Shown here: positions 1-7,746 of the stretch, piece after piece
Layout: each line of letters opens with the position of its first letter
Numbering within the stretch: position 1 is the stretch's first letter
Origin: JBAYZQ01 sp041672385
GTDB taxonomy: Bacteria > Spirochaetota > Spirochaetia > Sphaerochaetales > Sphaerochaetaceae
Direction: 5' to 3'
Length of the DNA: 29,912 nt
Assembly (NCBI GenBank): GCA_041672385.1
Contig: JBAYZQ010000011.1
Location: forward strand, 1 to 29,912
Made by a program: the position numbers and the translations under genes
Notes under the pieces: model-generated
The model's database searches: none
Told to the model about the DNA's origin: nothing
The model's input: only the letters and a program-made list of their open reading frames with translations

Positions 1-2429
1 AGTACTGTGATACTTGAAATACCGGCTGCTAACATTGATATACAAAATAGAATACCCATTTGTTGTATTGGGATAAATCGGCTAAATATGAGTCCTGCAA
101 AACCTAGGGTAACAGAGATCATATTAATCATAATCGCTCTACCAGTAGTGTTCATAATTGTTAGAAAAAATGTCATTTCTCCATTTGTTCTTTCAATTCT
201 CTGGTAGGCTGAAATGTAGTGAATGGCATAGTCAACACCAATACCAATAGCTAGGGCTGCCAATAATGATGTGACAATGTCGAGAGGAATCGATAGTAAG
301 GACATTGAAGAGAATATTCCCATTAGAGCAAAGGCTACTGGAATTAATCCAACAAATCCAATTTTAATGCTTTTGAACAATAATGAGAGGAGAATAAATA
401 CTATGAGAAGAGAGGCTACAAGGGAATAAATTTGACTTTTAGTGACTAACTTTGTCAGAGCTAAGCTAATAGCTTCCCCGCCTCCTATTGCTATTTCATA
501 ATCATTAAATTTCGTCCAATATTGATCTACAAAATCAATTAGTTCAGTTACACTTTTAACACTGGTGTCCTTTAACATAATAGTAACATTAGTTTTATCA
601 GGTTCAAGACTATCATTAATGAGCATATCTAAATTACCTGAATAGAGAATTAAATATTGACTTATAAGGTTAGTAAGGTCTTGATCACTTTCTAGTCCAT
701 ATTTTAATGGATCTATTGGAATTTCCCTAAAGGTTTCAAGATCGAAAGAAGTGACATTTTTTTCATTTTCAACTACTTCTTCTTCAATATAAGGTTCTTC
801 AACTCCAAATGAATCACTGAAGAAATCAAAGGTAACTTCTTGTTGTGCATTCTTTTGATAAGGAATGGTTTGTTTGTTCATCATGTAATTCATTCTTTTT
901 ATATAGGGTACAATCGTTTGAATTTTACCTACTTGAGGAAATTGTTCAATTTCTTGTTCAAAGTTATCCAGTGCATGAAGAAAAGATGGATTTAATATTC
1001 TTTTTCCATCTTTGCTGGAAATCATTACGTTAATAATACCACTTCCACCCATTTTTTCATTATAGACCTTAGTATCTTGAACTATCTTGCTATTCTTTTT
1101 AAAAAAGTTAAGCATATTTGTTCCACTTTTAATATTTGGAATTAGAGCTATAGTCAAGATTGCCAACACTATAGAGGTAATAATAAAGGATTTTTTATGT
1201 CCTATAACAAGGTGTGATATTTTTGTAGAAAAGTTTCTTGTTGAACCATTTTTTTCTTTTTTCTTCCACGATGCTATTACTTCTTTTTTAATTCCATTTT
1301 GATAAGTTAATCTTAAAAGTGCGGGCAGGAGAAATAGAGAAGCGCCTTGTGAGATGATTACACCAAATGCACTTAATAAACCAAACATTCGAAATGGAGC
1401 TAGAGGTGAGGTGAGTTGTGCAATAAACCCAGCTGCAGTGGTAATACCTGCAAGAATAATAGGTTTTTTATTTTTCTTAATAACTGAAGAAATGATAGAA
1501 GAAATTTGATTAAATGAAACATCGTCATCTGTTTCTAATAACTCTTCATAGAAATGACTCATTACATGGATTGCATAGGCACTGGCGACTATCAATAGGA
1601 GAACCGGGACTAGCATTGTCGCCATTGTGAAGGTAATATCAAAAATAATCATTATTCCAACCACAAGGGAAGCACTGAAGAAAAGTGTAATTAGGGGCAA
1701 GATAACACCAGCAAGTTTTTTAAACGAGAAGATAAGTACGAGAATAATGAGAAAACCAACAATTGGAGCTAGTATAATCATATCACTTACTAACGACTCA
1801 TTAATTTGTTGTTTTACGACGGGAAGTCCAATAAGTATAAAGGTTTCACCGTTATTCTTGCTTTCAATACTCAACGTCTTAATAGAGTCCATTAGATTTT
1901 TTTGTAAGGTGGAATCAAGTTTTTTATCCATCGTTACAACAATGGAGGCCATGGTTTGATCTTCTGAAATAAGAGAGTTTTCATATATTTCACTCCAGCT
2001 TTCAATTCTTTCTTTCATTTCACTAAGATCTTTTTCACTAGTACCACTATAAAGAGGTACGACTTTCATTCCAAAAGCATCTCCATCTATATGATCTAGG
2101 TTCGTGATACTCATTACTGAATGTACCCCATCAAGAGCTTGGATTTCTTGGGTGAGATCATGGATTAAAATTAAACTACTTGGGTTAATGATAGAGCCCT
2201 TTGTATTATGAACTCCCAGTACCAAGGCATCAAGAGAACCAAACTCTTGTTCTATTTTGTCGTTTATTTGTACTACTTCAGACTGGCTTGGAATAAAGGC
2301 TTCAGTGGAGCTATCAATTGTAAGTTTTGAAATCATAGAGACTGATAAGATTGCCAAAATTAGAGCAATGATTGTAATTGTTAAGTCTCTTAATAGTTGT
2401 ATTTTTTTCGCTTTCATAATCTTAAGCAT
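1..2429 (-). CDS. RND/MMPL-family transporter, partial (C-terminus beyond the window)
   Basis: The minus strand is open from an ATG at 2429 down to base 1, about 809 codons, with no stop, so the C-terminus is missing. The protein has the duplicated RND layout: a membrane segment near residues 16-35, a large extracytoplasmic loop (about 36-210), a cluster of hydrophobic helices (about 215-370), another helix near 413-432, a second loop, and a second helix cluster that is cut off. The GVDYAIHY motif (about residues 731-738) is the conserved transmembrane GxDY signature of the MMPL/HAE3 branch; a related YAIH stretch lies near residue 285 in the first half. RND/MMPL proteins use the proton gradient to export lipids, hopanoids or drugs; the substrate here cannot be read. 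No adaptor or outer-membrane partner is visible. No clear Shine-Dalgarno sequence precedes 2429; ATG 2417 is an in-frame alternative. Confidence 0.88.
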   Translation of the reverse strand, partial: MLKIMKAKKIQLLRDLTITIIALILAILSVSMISKLTIDSSTEAFIPSQSEVVQINDKIEQEFGSLDALVLGVHNTKGSIINPSSLILIHDLTQEIQALDGVHSVMSITNLDHIDGDAFGMKVVPLYSGTSEKDLSEMKERIESWSEIYENSLISEDQTMASIVVTMDKKLDSTLQKNLMDSIKTLSIESKNNGETFILIGLPVVKQQINESLVSDMIILAPIVGFLIILVLIFSFKKLAGVILPLITLFFSASLVVGIMIIFDITFTMATMLVPVLLLIVASAYAIHVMSHFYEELLETDDDVSFNQISSIISSVIKKNKKPIILAGITTAAGFIAQLTSPLAPFRMFGLLSAFGVIISQGASLFLLPALLRLTYQNGIKKEVIASWKKKEKNGSTRNFSTKISHLVIGHKKSFIITSIVLAILTIALIPNIKSGTNMLNFFKKNSKIVQDTKVYNEKMGGSGIINVMISSKDGKRILNPSFLHALDNFEQEIEQFPQVGKIQTIVPYIKRMNYMMNKQTIPYQKNAQQEVTFDFFSDSFGVEEPYIEEEVVENEKNVTSFDLETFREIPIDPLKYGLESDQDLTNLISQYLILYSGNLDMLINDSLEPDKTNVTIMLKDTSVKSVTELIDFVDQYWTKFNDYEIAIGGGEAISLALTKLVTKSQIYSLVASLLIVFILLSLLFKSIKIGFVGLIPVAFALMGIFSSMSLLSIPLDIVTSLLAALAIGIGVDYAIHYISAYQRIERTNGEMTFFLTIMNTTGRAIMINMISVTLGFAGLIFSRFIPIQQMGILFCISMLAAGISSITV

Positions 2430-2462
2430 AGAGGTGGAAATACTATTTCGCTATCAAGCAAA

Positions 2463-2492
2463 GTGATGAAATATATCACCTTTGTGGGTGAT
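2463..2492. promoter_or_regulatory. Dyad cluster in the leader of the MMPL gene
   Basis: Three copies of the GTGAT half-site sit in alternating orientation: GTGAT at 2463-2467, ATCAC at 2475-2479 and GTGAT at 2488-2492. The pair 2475-2480/2487-2492 also forms a 6-bp hairpin (ATCACC/GGTGAT). The cluster lies 35-65 bases upstream of the minus-strand start. It could be an operator for a dimeric repressor of the efflux gene or a small leader hairpin; no adjacent regulator gene supports either. Confidence 0.25.
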
Positions 2493-2629
2493 TTTCTTAA
2501 ACTTCGCTCTATGAGATCAGATGGGAGAGGTGAAATAATTTACTGTTAAGGAGCTTTTTATTTTTCCCTTCATTTAAACTAAGGAGTATTGAAATTGATA
2601 TACTGAAAATTACGTTGAGTTCATATTGA

Positions 2630-2654
2630 AAATGATTGTTAATATGATTCATTT
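2630..2654. promoter_or_regulatory. Inverted repeat overlapping the nikR promoter
   Basis: AAATGA-N13-TCATTT is a perfect 6-bp dyad. It covers the predicted -35 element (2636-2641) of the NikR-like gene, a position suited to repression, possibly autoregulation. The left part loosely resembles a Fur-type box. It is not the same sequence as the dyad before the transporter gene, so it may be read by a different regulator. Confidence 0.3.
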
Positions 2655-2664
2655 AGTGTTATGA
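2636..2664 (+). promoter_or_regulatory. Putative sigma-70 promoter of the NikR-like gene
   Basis: TTGTTA (2636-2641), a 17-base spacer and TTATGA (2659-2664). The -10 overlaps a GTGTTAT sequence (2656-2662) that recurs before the transporter operon (3183-3189). Confidence 0.4.
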
Positions 2665-2682
2665 CATATACATGGAGTACAT

Positions 2683-3105
2683 ATGGGAGAAACAATTCGC
2701 TTCGGAGTTTCTATGGATAGTGACCTTGTAGAACTATTGGATCGACTTACGCAACAGGGAAATCATGATAACCGATCGGAAACAATCCGAGGATTAATCA
2801 GAAAAGAAATTATTGAAAAAGGAAGTGAGGATACCGATCGAGAAGTTATTGGTATCTTAACTATTCTTTATCATCATAAAACCCGCTTACCAAGGGTATC
2901 GATTAGCCCTTTCCCATCTTTGAGCATAACAGCAAATTTGCAGTTTCATGTGGAAGGAGAAATTTGTGTCAAAGTCCTTATAGTTAAGGGAAAAGGTAAT
3001 GAGATTCGAGCTTGGTCTCAGAAGCTGTTAACCAGTTCTCATATCATAGGCAAGCTTACTTTTGTTGCCACAGATGAACTCTATAGGGAGCTAATAAAAA
3101 ACTAA
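2683..3105 (+). CDS. nikR: NikR-family ribbon-helix-helix regulator with degenerate nickel site
   Basis: The 140-residue protein matches the NikR architecture: an N-terminal ribbon-helix-helix DNA-binding domain (about residues 4-45, with RFGVS strand and NRSETIRGLIR helix) and a C-terminal ACT-like metal-sensing domain (about 55-135). Against E. coli NikR, whose nickel ligands are H76, H87, H89 and C95, this protein keeps H89 and C95. It has Gln at the H87 position, and the loop with H76 (QHHHHD) is replaced by a shorter SPFP segment. H65 matches E. coli H62. The start has a good site (GGAG, 2674-2677, five bases away). It sits directly upstream of a FecBCD-type transporter and is likely its regulator. 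The family is clear; nickel as effector is doubtful, so the gene symbol denotes family only. Confidence 0.82.
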   Translation: MGETIRFGVSMDSDLVELLDRLTQQGNHDNRSETIRGLIRKEIIEKGSEDTDREVIGILTILYHHKTRLPRVSISPFPSLSITANLQFHVEGEICVKVLIVKGKGNEIRAWSQKLLTSSHIIGKLTFVATDELYRELIKN

Positions 3106-3125
3106 TCTACGGTATAAATTGGGTG

Positions 3126-3154
3126 TTGACCTAGTACATGTAAAGCATTATTCT
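3126..3154 (+). promoter_or_regulatory. Putative sigma-70 promoter of the metal-uptake operon
   Basis: TTGACC (3126-3131), a 17-base spacer and TATTCT (3149-3154), giving a start near 3161 just ahead of the 3163-3188 dyad. A second possible -10, a perfect TATAAT at 3219-3224, lies downstream without a good -35. Confidence 0.5.
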
Positions 3155-3162
3155 AATTTGAG

Positions 3163-3188
3163 TAACACTAAATTATAAAAACGTGTTA
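3163..3188. promoter_or_regulatory. Candidate operator TAACAC-N14-GTGTTA
   Basis: A perfect 6-bp inverted repeat whose half-sites are 20 bases apart centre to centre, about two helical turns, as expected for a tetrameric NikR or two RHH dimers on one face. It begins within a few bases of the predicted transcription start, a classic repression position. The right half-site extended by one base, GTGTTAT, also occurs in the nikR promoter (2656-2662). It does not match the E. coli GTATGA-N16-TCATAC operator. Confidence 0.45.
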
Positions 3189-3261
3189 TCATAATACTTA
3201 GTTTTTTGCCTGATTGAGTATAATCATATCATAATAGGCAAACACAAGATTGGAGAGTTGT

Positions 3262-4410
3262 ATGTTTGATGTAGGTGATTTTAAACGTTTTCTTAGTAAT
3301 TCAATGAAAGTTTTAGTTATAAGTTTTTTGCTCTTGAGCAGTATGGTGGGGCTCTTTGCTATGCCTCAGCATGAGATTATGGAAACACAAGAATTTGTTA
3401 CCGTAACAGATATGCGAGGGAGGAATGTTAGGATTCCGAGCACTGTTAACAGTGTTATTGCTCTAGGAGCGGGTTCCCTGAGACTAGTAAGCTATCTAAA
3501 TGCTACAGATATGGTTATTGCAGTTGAAGATGCCGGACACGGTAGGGAAAAGTCTTCTTACGATTTCTTTTCTTTAGCGACCTATAGAATTGCTTTTTCT
3601 GGCCTTCGTGAGTTGCCCAGCATTGGGAGTGCAGAGAATCATGAGGGAATTATAGCCTCTAATCCTGATCTTATTATCTCTTCAAACGTAGATGTCAATC
3701 AACTTGATCAGCTACAGAATACCTTGGGTATTCCTGTATTTGCAGTTGATGTTGATGTCGAATTGTATGAAACAGATCTTTTCTATAAACAGCTAAAAGT
3801 GTTGGGAAGTATTTTTGGTAAAGAAGATAGAGCCGAAGAATTGGTTGATGGTATTCAAACAGTTTTGGCGGATATCGAAAAAAGAGCTTTAGAAGTAAAA
3901 ATTCCTAAACGTGTTTATGTCGGAGGCATGATGTTTTATGGACCGGCGGATTTACTTCGTACAACAGGAGATTATCTTCCCTTTGATCTTACAGGATCAG
4001 AGAATGTGATGCCTACTAATCCTACAGGAAATTTGCAACCTTACATGACATCACTTGAGGATTTGATAGATGCTTCACCTGATTATATATTTATTGATGC
4101 TGCAAATGTCAAACTTTCTAAATCTGGATTTGAAGATAATCGAAAGGTGCTTGAAGAACAAATACCTGCATTCAAAAACTATGATGTTTATACCACATTT
4201 GTCTATAAATACTATGGGACAAATTGGGAGAACCAGCTAATAAATGTCTATTTTGTTGGAAAAGTCCTATATCCGGACCTATATTCTGATATAAATATAC
4301 AGCAGAAAGCTACGGAAATCTGGGATTTGTTTTTTAACATTCCGCTTGATTTTGACACTGTTTGTGACCAGCAGAAAACAGGCCCAGAACAAGTGAGTTG
4401 GTTTAATTAA
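3262..4410 (+). CDS. FecB/BtuF-type ABC substrate-binding protein
   Basis: A periplasmic binding protein of the helical-backbone class that serves iron-siderophore, haem, cobalamin and other metal-chelate importers. The ATG at 3262 is preferred because GGAGAG (3252-3257) lies four bases upstream; an in-frame TTG at 3250 overlaps that site. The 382-residue product has an N-terminal hydrophobic stretch (about residues 16-32) ending LFA, with no lipobox cysteine, so it is probably a cleaved soluble protein. The mature part starts with the typical VTVTDMRGRNVRIP strand, followed by LRLVSYLNATDMVIAVED and NPDLIISS, which are characteristic of this class. It is the first gene of a three-gene transporter operon and follows a NikR-like regulator, so a metal or metal complex is the likely cargo; which metal cannot be told. 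Confidence 0.82.
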   Translation: MFDVGDFKRFLSNSMKVLVISFLLLSSMVGLFAMPQHEIMETQEFVTVTDMRGRNVRIPSTVNSVIALGAGSLRLVSYLNATDMVIAVEDAGHGREKSSYDFFSLATYRIAFSGLRELPSIGSAENHEGIIASNPDLIISSNVDVNQLDQLQNTLGIPVFAVDVDVELYETDLFYKQLKVLGSIFGKEDRAEELVDGIQTVLADIEKRALEVKIPKRVYVGGMMFYGPADLLRTTGDYLPFDLTGSENVMPTNPTGNLQPYMTSLEDLIDASPDYIFIDAANVKLSKSGFEDNRKVLEEQIPAFKNYDVYTTFVYKYYGTNWENQLINVYFVGKVLYPDLYSDINIQQKATEIWDLFFNIPLDFDTVCDQQKTGPEQVSWFN

Positions 4411-5481
4411 ATGGCAGATGATACTGTAGTTTCACCTAAGCCTACTTTTACTCTTTATAAGGGTTATATAAAGAAAAAGATTATTTTTCTTGTTGTTATA
4501 GGAGTAATGCTTTTTGTCCTTTTTATTATGGCAATCTGCACAGGGACTATTAAGATACCCTTTAGTGAAGTGGTATCTAGTATTTTTAGATTTGACCGGA
4601 CAGGTCAAGGAAGGATTGTCTGGGATGTGAGGATGCCTAGAGTGGTAGCAGCTCTTCTAGTAGGAGCTGGATTGTCTCTTTCCGGTACAGTTATGCAGTC
4701 TGTACTTCAAAATTCTCTCGCATCTCCTTATACGCTGGGATTGTCTAGTGCGGCAGCATTTGGCGCTTCTTTTGCCATAGTATTTTTTGGTGTCGGCACT
4801 AGTACCACCTCCACTATTATAATCAATGATTTCTTTACCGTTACCATGTCTGCATTTATTTTTTCTATTATTTCTACTTCGGCTATATTGTTACTTACGG
4901 TTTTCACAAAGATATCAGCAGAGAGCATGGTGCTTGCAGGAATAGCTATTGGATCGATTTTTTCGGCAGGTCTTACACTTATGCAATATCTTGCTGATTC
5001 AGTTCAACTGGCCAGTATCGTTTCTTGGAGTTTTGGGGATCTTGGTCGTGCGAATTGGAAAGTTCTTTTTATTATTGCATTGGTGCTTGTTCCCTTGTTT
5101 TTGTTATGTTGTTTTTATCGATGGGATTTTAATGCAATGGATACCGGTGAAGATTCGGCCCGGGGGCTTGGAGTAAGAACCGGGGTAGTCCGGATTATAG
5201 GAATGGTTTCCGCATCGATTTTGTCGGCAGTGATAGTTTCATTTTTTGGAACGATAGCATTCATAGGACTTCTTGGACCACATATAGCGAGAAGGCTTCT
5301 TGGAGGTGATCATCGTTTTCTTTTGGTCGCATCGCCACTGATAGGAGCTTTAATTCTATTGGCAGCCGATACAATTGCGAGAACAATCTTGTCTCCGATG
5401 ATTCTTCCTGTAGGTATTCTTACTTCCCTGTTAGGTGGTCCGTTGTTTATCTATCTTCTTATTGCAGGACGTAATAAATGA
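4411..5481 (+). CDS. FecCD-family ABC permease
   Basis: The 356-residue membrane protein starts immediately after the stop codon of the binding-protein gene, suggesting translational coupling. It has about ten hydrophobic helices. Family hallmarks are visible: the WDVRMPRVVAALLVGAGL segment (about residues 71-88), GTVMQSVLQNSLASPYTLGLSSAAAF, and the cytoplasmic coupling region near the C-terminus with FFGTIAFIGLLGPHIARRLLGGDHR. This family forms homodimeric or heterodimeric channels of BtuCD-type importers; only one permease gene is present, so a homodimer is likely. The N-terminal tail of about 25 residues before the first helix is slightly long for the family. Confidence 0.9.
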   Translation: MADDTVVSPKPTFTLYKGYIKKKIIFLVVIGVMLFVLFIMAICTGTIKIPFSEVVSSIFRFDRTGQGRIVWDVRMPRVVAALLVGAGLSLSGTVMQSVLQNSLASPYTLGLSSAAAFGASFAIVFFGVGTSTTSTIIINDFFTVTMSAFIFSIISTSAILLLTVFTKISAESMVLAGIAIGSIFSAGLTLMQYLADSVQLASIVSWSFGDLGRANWKVLFIIALVLVPLFLLCCFYRWDFNAMDTGEDSARGLGVRTGVVRIIGMVSASILSAVIVSFFGTIAFIGLLGPHIARRLLGGDHRFLLVASPLIGALILLAADTIARTILSPMILPVGILTSLLGGPLFIYLLIAGRNK

Positions 5482-6230
5482 TTCTACGAATAAATGGTCT
5501 AAAGTTTTGCTATAAAAGTGTTCCAGTGCTCGAGAATATTTCCTTTGATGTTGTTGAGGGGGAAGTGCTTACTATCCTAGGGCGAAACGGAGCAGGAAAG
5601 ACCACCCTTTTGAAATGTCTCAATCATATTCTCTCTCCTCAGGTAGGTACCGTGCAGATTGATGGTATCGATACTAAGAATATGAGCCCTGTAGAAATTG
5701 CAAGAAAGATGGGGTGGGTGCCGCAATTGGGTGATAAGTCCAAGATGAAGGTATATGACTTTATTTTGCTTGGTCGAAAACCCTACTTCCGGTGGAACCC
5801 CACTAAAGATGATTACAGGAAAGTGGAAGAATCTATAAGAGTATTGGGAATTGAGGATATTTCACTTCGTTATGTTGATGAGCTGAGCGGAGGGGAATTC
5901 CAGCTGGTTCAAATAGTACGTGCTTTAGCCCAGGATCCTCGAGTGATTCTCTTAGATGAGCCAACAAGTAGCCTCGATATCCGCAATCAGCATCGGCTTA
6001 TGGCAAAGATGAATCAAATTATTCACGGTTGTCCTAGGGCTGCAGTTATGACGATGCATGATATCAATCTTGCCCTACGGTATTCAGATAAATTTCTTCT
6101 TCTTAAAGAAGGTTGTATTTGTGCTTTTGGGGATAGAAATATCGTAACTCCGGAAAAAATACAGGAAGTATATGATATGCAAGTTAGGGTAGTGGAAGCC
6201 GGAGGATACCCTTTGGTAATTCCAATTTAA
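5478..6230 (+). CDS. FecE/BtuD-type ABC transporter ATPase
   Basis: The 250-residue protein carries a complete nucleotide-binding domain: Walker A GRNGAGKT (residues 35-42), Q-loop Gln 83, signature LSGGE (136-140), Walker B ending LLDEP with catalytic Glu 161, D-loop SSLD, and switch His 194. Its start overlaps the permease stop by four bases (ATGA), so the two are translationally coupled. It powers the importer made by the two preceding genes at the cytoplasmic membrane. Confidence 0.93.
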   Translation: MILRINGLKFCYKSVPVLENISFDVVEGEVLTILGRNGAGKTTLLKCLNHILSPQVGTVQIDGIDTKNMSPVEIARKMGWVPQLGDKSKMKVYDFILLGRKPYFRWNPTKDDYRKVEESIRVLGIEDISLRYVDELSGGEFQLVQIVRALAQDPRVILLDEPTSSLDIRNQHRLMAKMNQIIHGCPRAAVMTMHDINLALRYSDKFLLLKEGCICAFGDRNIVTPEKIQEVYDMQVRVVEAGGYPLVIPI

Positions 6231-6242
6231 AGAGGGAAGAAG

Positions 6243-6824
6243 ATGCTGAAAAACAAGAATGACCAGAATGATTTTATAATAACTGTTTTAAGGGTATTAA
6301 AGGTTCAGTTAGAGATGTATCCACTTTTATCTTTGATGGATATCTACAAGAGTTTCTTTCAGGATGCGTTCGGCCCGGGGCACCTATTAATTGATCCAGA
6401 GAGGGCACGAACTAGTTTTAAAGAAGAATTGAGGAATATGAAAAGCTATGGCCACAGAGTTTGGGAACCCTGCGGTATGAGTTACAATTTTTGCCGAGTT
6501 CCCATGGATTTGGTTCTTGATGGAAGTATAGACGAAGAAAATTACTTTTCAGCCTTTATTGCCGGATCTTTAAATTTCAGTGTTCCAGATATAAAAGTAT
6601 GGAAGAAAACCTGGCAAAGTCTTCTAAAGGTTTTTAGTTTAAAAAGTGAGTTTATTCAAGGGTTTAGCGAAGATTCTGAGTATATTTTAAAAACTTTGGA
6701 TAAGGGAATTTTTGAGATGAACCATAGCAAGCGGTATCGGGAGATATATGAACCACACTACAGAATATTCACATTAAAGCAGAAAAGTTACCTCTATAAT
6801 TTATATTCTCATAATAAATTATAA
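6243..6824 (+). CDS. Unrecognised 193-residue protein, last gene of the metal-uptake operon
   Basis: I do not recognise a characterised family. The gene starts 12 bases after the ATPase with a purine-rich site (AAGAGGGAAG) and is clearly in the same transcript. The protein is soluble, without signal peptide or membrane segment. Notable motifs are MDIYKSFFQDAFGPGHLLID (about residues 32-51), EPCGMSYNFCRVP (75-87) and EPHYRIF (170-176). Candidate metal or catalytic residues are His 47, Cys 77, Cys 84, His 161 and His 172. I have a vague impression of similar FGPGHL-containing hypothetical proteins in Bacteroidetes, but cannot confirm it here. By position it may process, store or chaperone the imported metal or chelate; that is inference only. 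Confidence 0.75.
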   Translation: MLKNKNDQNDFIITVLRVLKVQLEMYPLLSLMDIYKSFFQDAFGPGHLLIDPERARTSFKEELRNMKSYGHRVWEPCGMSYNFCRVPMDLVLDGSIDEENYFSAFIAGSLNFSVPDIKVWKKTWQSLLKVFSLKSEFIQGFSEDSEYILKTLDKGIFEMNHSKRYREIYEPHYRIFTLKQKSYLYNLYSHNKL

Positions 6825-7158
6825 TTAGGGAGAAACCCAATGTTTATAATAATTGGTATTTGAGGTTACTGTTTTAGAAAAAACCTTTATCAAATAGCTT
6901 GTTGAATTTCGTTATATATTTGCCTATGAAACTTCTTACTAAATATAAATAGAAAGAAGATTATAGTGCAAAGGTAAAATTATATTTAATAGGAAATAAA
7001 AGAATTTTCATCCTTTAACAATTCGCAAAATAATCTAACGAATTTTCTTCGTCAAAAATTAAATTATTTAAGATTTAAAATTAGGAAATAAAAAAAGTAG
7101 AGCTTTTTACTGCGTTGCAGGTTGAAATTCTCGCTTGTTTCTAATTTAAGGATAGTCT
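6825..7158. other. Gene-free AT-rich spacer before ssb
   Basis: 334 bases of very AT-rich DNA between the metal operon and ssb. Contents I can see are: a weak GGG-N5-CCC hairpin just after the upstream stop, with no T-tract; a small ACGAA-N5-TTCGT hairpin near 7038-7052; and a 12-bp direct repeat TAGGAAATAAAA (6990-7001 and 7082-7093). There is an AAAAAG-N5-CTTTTT hairpin near 7093. No convincing coding sequence, RNA gene or strong promoter is visible, although a promoter for ssb must lie here (TTGAAA at 7122-7127 is a weak -35 candidate). Confidence 0.5.
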
Positions 7159-7593
7159 ATGAATAATTTGAATTCTGTTTTGATTGAAGGAAACCTTGTA
7201 AGAGACCCTGATTCCAAAGTTTTTGATAAGGAAAAAACCGTAACTACAATGGCGATTGCTACTAATCGTTACTATACAGACAAAGAAGGTGAGTACATTC
7301 AAGAGGTTTCGTATTTTACAATTACTGCATGGGGGAATCTTGCAAAAACCTGTGTAGAATATCTTCATAAGGGAAGAGGAATAAGGGTCGTAGGGCGTTT
7401 GCGTCAAGAAAGATGGAAAGATAATAATAATGATATGAAAGAGAGAATTGGAATTGTAGCAGAACATATCGAATTTATGCCTGAAAAAAAAGAAAATATT
7501 GAAGAAAAAACTTCAACTGAAGAAGTTACTACTGATGAATATGAAAAATCATTAAAAAAAATATTAAAAAAGGAGGCTTTGAAAGGAAAGTAA
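7159..7593 (+). CDS. ssb: Single-stranded DNA-binding protein with atypical basic tail
   Basis: The 144-residue protein has an OB-fold covering about residues 1-110. Its opening NSVLIEGNLVRDP, the YFTITAWGNLAKTCVEYLHKGRGIRVVGRL core and IVAEHIEFM are typical of bacterial SSB. The ATG has an AAGGA site (7149-7153 region) at normal spacing. After the OB-fold comes a short charged linker rich in Glu and Lys. The protein ends KKILKKEALKGK: the acidic DDDIPF-like tip that recruits repair and replication partners is absent. It could be an accessory SSB or a lineage variant; a second ssb elsewhere cannot be excluded. The gene stands alone between two spacers and is followed by a strong terminator. 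Confidence 0.9.
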   Translation: MNNLNSVLIEGNLVRDPDSKVFDKEKTVTTMAIATNRYYTDKEGEYIQEVSYFTITAWGNLAKTCVEYLHKGRGIRVVGRLRQERWKDNNNDMKERIGIVAEHIEFMPEKKENIEEKTSTEEVTTDEYEKSLKKILKKEALKGK

Positions 7594-7610
7594 AAAGATT
7601 GTTTGGCCTG

Positions 7611-7640
7611 AGGCTCCTTGTAAGGGAGCCTTATTTTTTA
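7611..7640 (+). terminator. Rho-independent terminator of ssb
   Basis: AGGCTCC (7611-7617) pairs perfectly with GGAGCCT (7625-7631) around a 7-base loop, followed by TATTTTTT. Confidence 0.9.
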
Positions 7641-7698
7641 CCCTGATGAATTTAAAACTTGCAAAAAAATGTTTTTTTTATTTTAAGAAAAAAAATTG

Positions 7699-7727
7699 TT
7701 GAAATATAGAAAATAGCTTGCAATAAT
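7699..7727 (+). promoter_or_regulatory. Putative sigma-70 promoter of the CrtI-like gene
   Basis: TTGAAA (7699-7704), a 17-base spacer and AATAAT (7722-7727), twenty bases before the start codon at 7747. A TTGTTG variant overlaps the -35. Confidence 0.5.
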
Positions 7728-7746
7728 AATTACAAGGGGAATATTA

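Noticed and set aside
7..2466. Plus-strand open frames of 60-110 codons
   Set aside because: They lie antisense to the continuous minus-strand MMPL gene, have no family features and no consistent ribosome sites.
2461..2498. Hairpin as a plus-strand terminator
   Set aside because: No plus-strand gene ends before it; the position suits the leader of the minus-strand gene instead.
4728..4928. Minus-strand frame of 66 codons
   Set aside because: Shadow inside the FecCD permease gene, without a signal of its own.
6990..7093. 12-bp direct repeat TAGGAAATAAAA, 92 bases apart
   Set aside because: Only two copies in very AT-rich DNA; no array, no mobile-element context.
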